Below are positions 22,771 through 32,746 of a DNA stretch of 37,885 nt, piece by piece. The translations under genes were made by a program, and so were the position numbers. How positions within the stretch are numbered: position 1 is the stretch's first letter; every line of letters starts with the position of its first letter. The notes under the pieces were generated by a model. The model did not search any database. It was not told the DNA's origin and was given only the letters and a program-made list of their open reading frames with translations. Origin of the DNA: Funneliformis mosseae (taxonomy: Eukaryota > Glomeromycota > Glomeromycetes > Glomerales > Glomeraceae); assembly GCA_910592005.1 (NCBI GenBank), contig CAJVPP010000277.1:1-37885 (forward strand), given 5' to 3'.

Positions 22771-24292
22771 GAAACTTTTTTGTAAGTATCTTGTAATTTA
22801 ATAATACATAAAATAATAAAAACTTATGTAATATAAAATATCTGCAAGAAAATATTTAGTGAATTGATTTTTTCTGATAAAGATCCAAGAATTACTAAAA
22901 TCGCTAAACTATATTTTTTGGATAATTGAATGCTATAGATTTAAACAATTAAAATGCCAGCACATCTTACCATACAAATTCTTTTAACAATTAACATCTG
23001 ACGATAAAAGGGTCCTCAAGGCATTCTGTAACGCTTTCTAAAAAATAAAAATAAAAATAAAAAAAATTTATGAACAAAGATTCCAATAAACTACCATTTA
23101 TTATAAATTACCAACCAGCAATCATCTTAGCTGAGACGTGATAAGAAAGCTAGGTAAAATGATATGCAGTTTGACAAGTTGTAGGACGAGCTATACTATT
23201 TGAATGATATGATTGATATGTATTAGACTAGCGTTAACGCTTGCTGATTGAAATGCAAGAATAATTTTAGAAGTTATGATAATAAAAATGTAAGATAATT
23301 TTGCCATAGATTTAAATTGTAATGATTAATATAATTTGTTAAGGGAATTTTTTTTTGAATTTATTTTTTAAAAAAAAATGCATAAATGCTAGTCCAAGTT
23401 CTTAAATATTTAAAAATGATCGTATAATGTTTTTGTTTCCAATAAGAGAATAATGTGTTGACATTATTTTATTTATTATAATGTTTTCAAGAAGAATCTG
23501 TATTAAAAAGCACGTAAGTTAATTATTTTTTGTTTGTTTTAACAAAAAAATATACATGACTCATTTAAGCTGAATTAAATAATATGTTCTTATAATAAAA
23601 ATTGTAAACCAATTTATATAATTTATTTTATCATATGTAATCATTCACGAAAAGAATTAACATATTTTTTTTGTTGTTTTAAAACCTTTTTTTGTATATT
23701 TTATGAGTTAAGAAAAACACAATATCAATTAAATTTATCAAAAAATTATTGCTTTATTTAGAAAGTACATCTTGACATGCAAATACCTTTGGCAATCAAA
23801 TCATACAACCATACATAGTAAAGGTGGATTCTAAAAAATCACAATTTTAATTATTGAGCAAAATTCAATTAAAACATACAAGATTGGTGTAACAGGAAAA
23901 CTGGAACCATATTGGTTGCAAAACATAAATCATCAAAAGAAATCAAGATAAATGCACAAGAAAATTTTGTCATGATTTTATTTGTAGTTTTAAATTTTTT
24001 GTTGAATTGGTTTGTTTTTTTGTTTTTTTCTTATTTTTTTTTTTTTTTGAAAAAGAAAAAAACGTCTTCTTAAATAATCGATTTGATGTCTTGTTTCCTG
24101 ATAAGGAAATTAAATCACAATTTTCAACATTTTATTTTGATTCAAAATTTGGGATGATTGGTTATTATTTTACAGGGAAATTTATTATATGCTAAAATTC
24201 TATAATTATAAATTTTCTTTATATGAGAACTAAATATTAGATGAATCACTACGTCATCTAATGTATCTCGATAGAATCGATAAACAATGATC
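22771..24292. other. 1.5 kb segment of copy B with no counterpart in copy A
   Basis: Copy A runs directly from ACATTTGACTATAT to the CCCGATGA block, while copy B has 1.5 kb between them. No terminal inverted repeats or target duplication were found, so this may be an insertion in B or a deletion in A. It contains a perfect 12-bp palindrome, AGCGTTAACGCT, near 23231, and a fragment near 23890 that can read VTGKLEPYWLQ. A poly-T-derived frame at 24007-24195 is not called. No gene is supported. Confidence 0.5.
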
Positions 24293-24794
24293 CCGATGAG
24301 TTTCATGCAGTGCAAAAAGCAAAAAATTTTGTGTTACTAAATTATTTTTAATTCAATTATTGATTTATAAAATAAAAAATTTGTAAGAAAGTATAAGTGT
24401 ATCATCACATCATTCTATTGAAACGATCAAAAATACATTCCAATAAAATGAAATATGCATTTACAATTACTTATTTGTTGTATAAGTCTCATACTATGTA
24501 TTCTATAAAAAATTACCGACGTATTTAAAACGATGTAAATAATTAAAATTTTAACTATAAAAATATATTTCCCTCGTGCATCCTGTTTATAGACTAAATG
24601 TTTTAGATATTACGTAATAATTACCATATAATCGTTAATTGCCTGTTTGTGACTTCTAATATCTTTCTCGAACAAGTCATCTCATTCTTTTATTAGTCTC
24701 TAATCCCTTATGTATTTATCACGTGATAACTTTGCATATGTTGAGTCTAGGTAAATTACCCAACAATATATTTGTCCTAAAAATTTATACCAAT

Positions 24795-24907
24795 ATGGGA
24801 AAGATTGTGAATTTTTTAACATAATTAAGATTTTTATTGCATTGAGTTTTGATCTTATTTAGTCAAAAAATTTCTCAAAACCTGTTTTCTTAGTAATCTT
24901 CCCCATA
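24795..24907. mobile_element. Copy B counterpart of the old inverted-repeat element
   Basis: It aligns with 8885-8998, including GAATTTTTTAAC, AAGATTTTTATTGCAT, ATTTCTCAAAACCTG and AGTAATCTTCCCCAT. It has a small internal length difference (GATCTTATTTAGTCA present here). Its presence in both copies shows that it was in place before the duplication. Confidence 0.55.
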
Positions 24908-26147
24908 ATATTATCGCATCTTTTATAAACTTGGATTTTTTCGATTTTCATAATGTCATTGGAATTAATGTGTTTTTCTTACGTAGTATTTTGTTGAAAA
25001 GTGATTTTATATTTACTACTTACACTGTGAAAATAAGTTTAGCTCTGAACAACAAAAAGAGAAAATCATTGTATCACATGCTTTACAACATTAAAATTTC
25101 AAACATTTAAAAAAATAAATTACCATATGAAAATGTGATTCCTTTTTGGAAATGAATTTCGAAATAATTGATTGTTCTTTTCTCTATTATTTTCAAAACT
25201 TGATTTATTATTTGTTTTCAATGTATTAGTATTGTTGTAAAAGATTGTATTACAAATATTACAAATAAATCAAATTAATCCATATTAAAAAATTTTTTGC
25301 TGAATCGAATCTCTTGCGCAAACCTTTTTTTTTTGTATATTTAATATATCCTGAAAACTGAATAAAAATTCAACGTTTTTATTCTCATTGCTTTAAAAAC
25401 ATCTCAAAATCTTTGACTTTCTCCTTGGAGTACCTTTTTTTTTTTTTTTAAAAACATTAAATTTCGTCAAGTAACATGGATCGGATAACAATAATAATCG
25501 GGTATATCAAAAAAATTACAGAGATAATCCGAAATCTTTTGGCGTAAAACCTGATAAATGTACAAATTGCAACATTTTTGTTGGCGCCATGACATCTACT
25601 CTTCTTTTGAAAATGGAAAGTTGGAAAACGTTATCATCCCGAACTTTACAAAAATTTACAATGAAAGATTGTTGATCCACAATCTTTTAATCAATTTACA
25701 CATGAATTTGGTAAATCATAAGGCTACACACAACGGATTTTTTTTCATATAAATATTTGGGTCGTTTTGCTATTAAAAAAAAACAAAAAAGTTACAAAAC
25801 ATAATAATCCAAACATGATTTTAATTGCAAACCTCCCATTTTTATCTCTGACCAAATACTTTCATAACTTCATGAAAACAATGAACGTAAATACTAGTTG
25901 CGTTCTATACGTCATGATTACTAGAGAAGAGTCACGCACGATCGTCGAGTCCGACGGTCAAAAGAGGAAGGCCTATAGAGGCCGGCCGGCCCAGGTATTA
26001 TAAATAAAAATTGTTTTTCGTCCTTTTATATTAGTGAAATGAATAATCTATATTCATGACGTTTTTAATTTTTATTTGAATAGAACTGGGTCGTTCTTTT
26101 CCGTAGGATTTAAACGATTTTGTTTTTTTTTCAAATCAATCAACAAG

Positions 26148-26312
26148 GTAAATAATAATATTTTAATAAATTTACATTATCATTATAATTTTTAATTATT
26201 TCTAATCTTTTTGAAATATTTTAGTTCATCAAATACTTGTTGTTATTGTAATAGGTTAGGCCATTGGGTTAGTCAATGTCCGATATCCCACAAAGATATC
26301 GGGAATTATTAA
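26148..26312 (+). pseudogene. Zinc-knuckle exon preceded by a canonical intron
   Basis: An intron-like stretch (26148-26224, 77 nt, AAG|GTAAAT ... TTTTAG|) is followed by a frame reading SSNTCCYCNRLGHWVSQC and then PISHKDIG, with a stop at 26310-26312. The Cys/His spacing is exactly C-x2-C-x4-H-x4-C (26238-26279), the CCHC zinc knuckle that binds single-stranded nucleic acid. Upstream in phase the previous exon would end ...FFSNQST, but that frame meets a stop about 40 nt earlier, so the gene is incomplete. An AT-hook-like RGRP/GRPR segment lies some 260 bp upstream in another frame (about 25960-26000). RGRP followed by a zinc knuckle is a common C-terminal order in MULE/FAR1-type proteins, so this may be a transposase tail. 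Copy A lacks the exon. Confidence 0.55.
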
Positions 26313-26317
26313 TAACA

Positions 26318-26418
26318 GTCGGTCACGGTCGGTTATAATTCAGTCAGCGGTGGGATCGGTTTGCCGTTGACTGAATGTAACCGATCGCGAGACTGAATAG
26401 TAACCGACCATGACCGAC
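26318..26418. repeat. Nested fold-back element, copy B
   Basis: This is the counterpart of 10315-10420. The outer arms 26318-26335 and 26401-26418 pair with one mismatch (a CpG to CpA change). The inner arms ATTCAGTCAGCGG (26338-26350) and CCGTTGACTGAAT (26364-26376) pair with one G-T wobble. Relative to copy A, a C-G pair of the inner stem has become T-A on both arms. Confidence 0.7.
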
Positions 26419-27140
26419 CGTTTAACGAAAAAAAAAAAAAAATAAAAAATTATGATTTTTTTGTGACACTATACTTAAACAGTTGAAATTTTCAAGAAAT
26501 TTTTTTTAAAAAAAAGTCCAAAATATCTGTTACAATCCTAATGAAAACTTTTAGTATTCATAATTTGATCGGTCGTGCCAAAATTGAAAATGTAAATGTA
26601 AATAAAAATTGAAAAATGAAAACGTGAATGCTGCGAATATTACGTTTGAAAAAATTTTGAGATCAACCAAAATAGTAACCAGATTCGTACGCGCCTGTAC
26701 GTCTTCCTGGACGTTCTTTCTAGAGTTTATGAATGATATATATTCGGTATTTAGAAATCATAGTAATAGTTTCATAACAATCGCAGCATCATTTATAACT
26801 TTAATAAAAATTCATTCCTATAAATTATTATAATGACTTTGACAGATTTTTAATATTATACACGTTATTCATCCCCACTTGATTTGTAGTTTTGGCCTGA
26901 TGCCAAAATTACAAATTTAGTTAATGTTAAAAAAAAAAAATTATTTCGGGCACAAAAAAAAATCGTGGAAGTTCATTTATTCTGGTACAGAATTAGTGTA
27001 TACTTTCTGCTTCTTGCGTTTCTGATACACAAGAGCTAAAAATAACGTCGGGTTTACAAGGTAAGTTCTATAAAATCGTTGTATCTTTGCATTTTGAGAA
27101 AAGGGGAGTCTGTGAATATTGTAAAATAACTAATGTAAAT

Positions 27141-27298
27141 GGGTTGATTACTAGGAAAATCAGGTTCCGGGAATTTTTTAGCAAAATTGAGATTTTTTAT
27201 TGCATTATAGTTTTTGATGTTATTAGATTAAAATGTATTAAGCTCTCTTAATTTTAGTCAAAAATTTCTCGGAACCTGATTTTCCTAGAAACCCTCCC
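27141..27298. mobile_element. Inverted-repeat element, young insertion in copy B
   Basis: The left end GGGTTGATTACTAGGAAAAT continues CAGGTTCCGGGAA. The complement of the right end reads GGGAGGGTTTCTAGGAAAAT, then CAGGTTCCGAGAA. AAAT flanks both sides (27137-27140 and 27299-27302). Copy A has the uninterrupted sequence AATGTAAATCTTTTTATACT at about 11307-11326. The target duplication is therefore about 4 bp, which differs from the TA-type MITEs. It is 158 bp, without a coding frame. Confidence 0.75.
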
Positions 27299-27645
27299 AA
27301 ATCTTTTTATACTTATTCATTAAAAGAATTATAATTTCCGGCTTCTTTAAGACACTTTAATAAGGTATTCGAAATCCCTATTATATTAATATATAATCTG
27401 GACTTACGGAGAATCTCTCGATTTTCATTTATGGAGTATTAATGAAAATATTATACGTGTATTAGAAAATTAAATTTTTTAATGAATATATGCTGAAATT
27501 CATCGCGAGCCTGGTTGGTAATTAGTTAACTATTTTATAAACTTAATATTTTTTATTACTGTATTTTATAACTACATTGGCCGATTTTGGTCTGTCAAAA
27601 AAATAAAAAAAATTAAAATTGGTATAAAATAATTGGCGTAATATG

Positions 27646-30009
27646 TTAAATTATGAGAATTCTGTTATGCATAATATTGGAGATTTGTTATGCCAATTTC
27701 AAGTGGCATCGACCATTCTATATAGATGGAAAAAGTAAGAAGTTTCGATTATGCTCCTAAAAGAACAACCTTATAAGGTTTAATTTTATTGATGTATTTC
27801 ATGTATTAGCCTATTATGGTGAGTGAGAGTTCTACAGAATGGAATAAAAAACATCATTCACTTTATAAGTTTCGTTAAAATTATCTTAACGCTTTTGACG
27901 CTTTGATTTATAGAAAATTTTTTATATAAGCAGAAGGTTTGAAATTTTATGTTATTATTTTTTTTTTAATTAAACCGACAATATGCTACTTTAATAATTC
28001 TATTATGGCTCCTTTTGCAAATAAATCATTAATTTTCAAGATCTGGAAATACATTGAAATTTTTGAGAGAACAAAGTTTCAGAAGGAACCTATGAGAATT
28101 GCAAGATATTTAACGCGTTTTTTGATGTGAAATGGCAGTGGATTTTTATAATGATACATAGGATCATTGCGGGAATTTATAGCATGTAGCATATATTTGC
28201 ATCCTCATAAATATAATCAAAAAATTGTTCCTGCTATTTCATTACAAGTGTTGCACCGGTAAGATACCACCATTCTTGGTTGTACTTCCGTTATAATTAC
28301 TTATTTTTTTTTTTTATTATTATATATAAACTTTATATTTTCGAAGCGGGAATCAAAATATATTAATTTTTTCAATATCTCTCACTCGATTCATTATTGC
28401 CGTCACTTGATTAGCAATAGTTTTAAAATATATTGATGAATTATGAGTTTGATTAATACAAGCTTTAACGTTATTGAATTACAAAAATAATTTAGTGATT
28501 TGAAAAATAAATTTAAGAAATCCTGTAATGTAGATCATTCTTATAATAAAGCCTCATTTTAATCTATTCACTAATTAATGAGAAAATATGGTTGATTTAA
28601 TGTGTAACTAACCTATGCAATTACTTTCAGTTCTATCATTGACAATAAGGAAATTTTTCAATTAAAAGTTTTGACAAAGATCAATGTGTTTCTATTAACT
28701 GCTTGTGCTGGACATTTTCAATTCGGATGAGCGATAATAATTCATATCATAGGATAATTCAATGGAATTTATTTATTAATTTCAAATTAATCAATCAACC
28801 TCGTTAAATTTCCTTTGATTTTATGGACGTAGGCAAATCATTCCGACGAGAGTGCGAAAGGAACCTCGCGTTCAATGTTTCTGGAGATGGAAGAGGATCG
28901 ATCAACCCATCAGGAAAAAAAGAAATAATACTTTATTTATATACAACAGGCTCAAAAATGGTACTGATAACGAAATTTTAATATTTTATGTCAATTTGTT
29001 GGTATTCATTCTTTATGAGCTGTAATTAACCCATATCAAATGAATTATTTTCGAGCGTTCAATCCTATCCATATATTTGTAACTATGAATATGGATAGGT
29101 TTTGTGAGCGGCGATTACAATCATCCCGAGTGTTTATTTTTTTTTTTTTTTTTTTTGGAAAAAGCGAATGCGTGTGCATTCAAAAAAAAACAAACGAAAG
29201 AAATGAGTTCTTGGTGCAAAGTTCATAGAAGAATTTCCTTTACTATATTGAAATTGGAAGCCACACTTGCCCAGTTGGCACCACCATGTTTAATTTTATA
29301 CCATCATTGGTTAATTATGGATTCTTAATTAATTCATTGCCTTTGTTTTTGTTTTTATTTTAAATTTCCAAACACACTTCTTTTTTATGCATTGCGAGCG
29401 GGATCTGTTTCAAAAGATCAAGAATTGAATACTTATGCCAAATGTTACTTTGATTTCATAGGAATCTAATGAAAAAAAAAACAAAGAAATCGATATGTCT
29501 CCATGGATCGGTTAAAAGACGAAAGAAAACGAGTAAAACGGATATTTTGATTTTTGACAAAAAATTAAAATCTTAAAATATCAATTTTTTAAAAAGTTCA
29601 CAGAGCCTGTTTAGGTCATTTACATCTTTTCAAATGACCTTTGTCATTTCAACTAATAAGGGGTGAATTTCTTAGGTTGTCTAGGGCCTTCCGGTTCTAT
29701 GATTATTTGTCAAATAAACAGGATGATTGTCAAATTGTGATATTCCTAGTATAAAATTCATGGTACTAAACAGGATTCTCATCCTGTTTATTGTATTTTT
29801 TAAAATATACTTTATTGTATAATCAGCTTATCACAAATTTTAAATGAATAGAAAAACATAAATAACGATCCAGTAATTTTTCCTCGGACCGGTACTCTTA
29901 AACAAAATTCATATATCATAAATCTTAACATATAACATAGATAATTGATCTTTTAAGTTAATATTCATATTAAACAATTGATTTGTTAAAAAAATTGACC
30001 ATTATAAAA
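27646..30009. other. Intergenic, no recognised gene; hairpins and small ORFs
   Basis: The composition is mixed. A frame at 27939-28130 (+) includes IMAPFANKSLIFKIWKYIEI but has no recognised motif. The ORF 28823-28981 (+, 52 codons, starting MDVGKSFRRECERNLAF) lies in a locally GC-richer patch and is also unrecognised. Perfect hairpins occur at 29064-29099 (CCTATCCATAT with ATATGGATAGG) and 29767-29790 (TAAACAGGAT, 4-nt loop, ATCCTGTTTA). A shorter one (AGGTCATTT/AAATGACCT) lies near 29616-29641. Frames around 29040-29330 run through a poly-T/poly-A tract and are not convincing genes. Confidence 0.35.
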
Positions 30010-30699
30010 TTAAAAAAATTGATCCATGAAAGAACAATTGACGAATTGTCTAGAATATCCGTCTCCACAAATAAGCAAATAAAAGGTGTGCGCTTGTTTG
30101 TTCGTCTTTTTTTGAAATTTGAAAAGAGTCGCGAATTTATGAAAAATATAAAGTTGAATTTCTTTTGATTGTAATGGTACATTGCTAATAGCTGCTAATT
30201 TTTTTACGTAGAGCTTCGTTGCCTCTTTTTCTAACTTCCTTTTAAGTAAAGCTGTTAAAAGAGGTTGGGAAATCGTATAAATGAAACAATAATTTACACG
30301 ATAGAGAAAAGTAGTAATAAAACTTGATGTAGTATTCGGATGAGGGATTTTATTGAGATAACATAACTTTTCGTATTCTTTACGAACTTTATCATCCGCA
30401 TTTTTCCACGCTTCGGCAATTTCTTTGTCGTCTTTTAAATCTCTTTGAATAGATCGTGTTGCTTCTAAATAGTTATCTCTAAAAAGCAGAAAAGGGAAAG
30501 GATTTCTCGGTACATCGTAATTTTCTGGAAATTTCCACATCAAGAATTCATAGTTTGGTTTCAAGACTATAATATTTCTCTTTATATCAAGTAAGCTACG
30601 GCAACGATAATTTCTTCTTATATCAAGTAAGCTATGGCAACGATATAAACTTTCGTCCAAAGGCATATTGAATGATGGAAACAAGTGTAAAATGCGCAC
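30010..30699 (-). CDS. HMG-box protein 2 (MATA-HMG type)
   Basis: The 229-residue frame has an HMG box at about residues 64-116 (PRNPFPFLLFRDNYLEA ... EIAEAWKNADDKVRKEYEKL). It would act as a nuclear DNA-binding, DNA-bending protein. IVLKPNYEFLMW at residues 44-55 matches the motif ahead of the box in HMG gene 1. Residues 19-42 are a tandem duplication of 12 residues (YRCHSLLDIRRN, then YRCRSLLDIKRN), seen in the DNA at about 30574-30645. After the box there is a Ser/Thr and hydrophobic stretch and a Lys-rich helix (LLKRKLEKEATKLYVKKLAA). The last 50 or so residues are of ordinary low quality and may be a misread intron or tail. A second ATG at residue 12 (MPLDESLY) is a possible start. It is divergent to HMG gene 3, with a repeat array between them. 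Confidence 0.75.
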   Translation of the reverse strand: MRILHLFPSFNMPLDESLYRCHSLLDIRRNYRCRSLLDIKRNIIVLKPNYEFLMWKFPENYDVPRNPFPFLLFRDNYLEATRSIQRDLKDDKEIAEAWKNADDKVRKEYEKLCYLNKIPHPNTTSSFITTFLYRVNYCFIYTISQPLLTALLKRKLEKEATKLYVKKLAAISNVPLQSKEIQLYIFHKFATLFKFQKKTNKQAHTFYLLICGDGYSRQFVNCSFMDQFF

Positions 30700-30828
30700 G
30701 TTTCCAGGTTTTTTCCTTGCTTAAATAACATTCTTCAATTGATGATCGGCCTAAATTATCGTGCCTATTTCATAATGCATTAAGGCAAATTTCCTTATAT
30801 AGTAATAATGGGGCGCAAAACAAAAATT

Positions 30829-31330
30829 GCAATCTCAGCAAATATTGTAAAGGGTCTATTTTCATTTTGCTTGGCATAACTAAATCGGGTACTTTGGTGG
30901 AACTAAATATTTATTATAATACAAACAACCATAATCAATCTTTTCTGAATTCGGACTTTTTTTAAATTAAAATGACACAAATGACATATAGTAGAAGCTC
31001 CTTAAATTATAATAAAAAATAATAAACAAATTTGCAATCTGCAATCTCAGCAATTATTGTTGAGAGGTTTATTTCATTTTGCTTGGAATAACTAAATCGG
31101 GTACTTTGGTGGAACTAAATATTTAATTCAAGGAATTTCAATACAAATACCATTTCGGGTTTTTTTAATTAAATGACACCAATGACACATAGTAGAAATT
31201 CCTTAAAATTTAATAAAATAATAAAAATTTCAACAAATTTGCAATCTCAGCAAATATTGTTGAAATGTCTATTTTCATTTGGCTTGGCATAACTAAATTG
31301 GGCATTTTGTGGGACAAAAATTAAATTCAA
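30829..31330. repeat. Three-copy ~200 bp tandem repeat between divergent HMG genes
   Basis: Each unit holds GCAATCTCAGCAAATATTGT, then TTTCATTTTGCTTGGCATAA, CTAAATCGGGTACTTTGGTG and GAACTAAATATTTA, and ends with ATGACACAAATGACATATAG and AGAANNTCCTTAAA. The GCAATCTCAG landmark lies at 30829, 31041 and 31241 (periods 212 and 200). The last unit is shortened. It fills most of the 866 bp between the two start codons, so it may carry shared promoter elements. That role is inferred from position only. Confidence 0.8.
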
Positions 31331-31518
31331 GATTGAAAGTAATATATAAAACAAATACCATCAACTCTCCCGATGTTTGATTTCAATTATAAAAAAAGTT
31401 ACTTCTTAAAATTAAATTCACCTAATTCGACATTTTGTAAAAATTTTAGTGCGAGATTATTGCATAACCAGAAAAGGTTATAACAGGGTTTGATATAATT
31501 GATACCTTACTTGCTTAT

Positions 31519-31526
31519 TATAAAAG
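31519..31526 (+). promoter_or_regulatory. Candidate TATA box of HMG gene 3
   Basis: TATAAAAG lies 40 bp before the ATG at 31566 and is followed by a T/C-rich stretch. The match is good, but AT-rich DNA yields such words often and the start of transcription is unknown. Confidence 0.3.
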
Positions 31527-31565
31527 TATCATTTTTTTATTTTCCTGCTCATTAAAAAAAAAGAT

Positions 31566-32386
31566 ATGACTGGAAAAATAACCTTCACTTTGGACACCGA
31601 TCCGGTCTCGAAGAGAATGGAGGTCCTCATTTTGGACCATTCGAACAATAAGTTTCTACCTGTGGAGGTTTCAACGGCAACAGAACTGATTGATTGTGAT
31701 TATAAGGATTTATTAAATCCTTATATGATCTTTTATATCAATGTATGTAGAGCAATCAATACAGCTAAAAAAAAAAAACAGTTTAGACATTTTTCGGATT
31801 CATTTAAAGATATACCTCATCTTTGGGAAATTGCCCCTAAAGATGTAAAGGATACTTATGACCGACTTTATATTGGTTATAGGAAACTAAAACCAAAGAT
31901 TATAAAATTCGTATCTTGTAATCAAAATTTGAATGATATGAATCCCGAAACTCAATCAGGAAAAACTGAAGAAATCGTACAAAATTTGATTACTCAATCT
32001 GAAGAAACTTACCAAGAAATTACGCTTGCTCAATCAGGAGAAACCGAAGATTTCCAAGAATTTACGCAAGATTTGATTGCTCAATCAGAAGTTCCCCAAG
32101 AAAGTTTCTTTGATTTGATTACCCAATCGGATGATTTAAATACTCAGTCGGGAGGAATTCAATTTCTCTATGCTGAGAATAATTTATTAACCTTTTTAGA
32201 TAATAATTTAGGTACGTGTTTATTACAAATTTCTATCAAAGTAACCTCATGTATGAAATGTAACGAATTATTACTTTTTTTTTAGAAAATTTTGAATTTT
32301 CCTCTTCAAGGCCATTATCCGATCATGAAGAAACATCTTCGCAATATATGGAGGATAATTATATCTTTCGAAACGAATGGGGATAA
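31566..32386 (+). CDS. HMG-box protein 3 with Gln-Ser repeat tail (two exons)
   Basis: Exon 1 is 31566-32211 and exon 2 is 32286-32386. The 74 nt intron 32212-32285 starts GTACGTG and ends in a T-tract plus TAG. Splicing splits a Glu codon and gives 248 residues ending YIFRNEWG; without splicing the frame runs into low-quality sequence. A diverged HMG box spans about residues 49-108 (LLNPYMIFYINVCRAI, a Lys run, then LWEIAPKDVKDTYDRLYIGY). Before it is a 48-residue acidic/hydrophobic lead. After it, residues 127-197 contain six (T/A)QS(G/E/D) words (ETQSGK, ITQSEE, LAQSGE, IAQSEV, ITQSDD, NTQSGG). Such tails can serve as activation or interaction regions, but that is inference. Expected role: nuclear DNA binding. 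It is divergent to HMG gene 2, and the LEA-like gene follows downstream on the same strand. Confidence 0.8.
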
Positions 32387-32501
32387 ATTCAACATTATAT
32401 ATATTTTTTTATTTTATTTTTTATTTTACTCAATAATTCTAAATCAATGTAAGTAGTTAAGAACTAAGTAAGCTTTTTTAAGACCAAAAAAATTTTCATC
32501 C

Positions 32502-32546
32502 CACGTGACTTCGAAGCGTTTTATATATACCCGGTTAATTTAGGGG
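32502..32546 (+). promoter_or_regulatory. Possible stress-type promoter words before the LEA/SMP-like gene
   Basis: CACGTG (32502-32507), a TATATA (about 32522) and AGGGG (about 32542) lie 200-245 bp upstream of the ATG at 32747. AGGGG is the yeast stress response element core, and CACGTG is a common bHLH site. Both are short and could be chance. They fit a stress-protein promoter but prove nothing. Confidence 0.2.
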
Positions 32547-32746
32547 GTTGGACTAATTTAATTAGTTAACATATGGATATGATTCTTATTTTAAATAAAA
32601 TTATGATTCAAATTTTATGTCATATAATATTTATGTATGTCATACACTAACGAAATACGAACTGTTTACGTAATTCGTTCCAATTATTATAAAATTCTTT
32701 TAATTTCTTAAAACTTTCTAATTTCACAATTTTCTCGCGATTAATT

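Larger units (their letters stand above)
18040..27645 (+). repeat. Segmental duplication copy B, expanded by insertions
   Basis: This copy corresponds to 7010-11690 in direct orientation but is about twice as long. Relative to copy A it holds extra DNA at about 18070-18205, 18465-21485 (a 3 kb element), 21955-22126, 22177-22330, 22771-24292, 26130-26312 and 27141-27298. Between 18230 and 22770 most CpG sites present in copy A have become TpG or CpA. From about 24300 to 27645 many CpGs are kept. Edges are approximate. Open frames in this copy (24007-24195, 25558-25752, 26609-26833) are not kept in copy A and are not called as genes. Confidence 0.85.

Noticed and set aside
25558..25752. 64-residue frame in copy B
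   Set aside because: Copy A has a different length and stops here. A CxxC pair in another frame was noted but is too little to call a domain.
29040..29328. Two overlapping plus-strand frames
   Set aside because: Both run through a long T-tract and A-tract and have no motif.
29983..30168. 61-residue plus-strand frame and the 29970-30182 minus frame
   Set aside because: They are shadows of the 3' end of HMG gene 2 in other frames.
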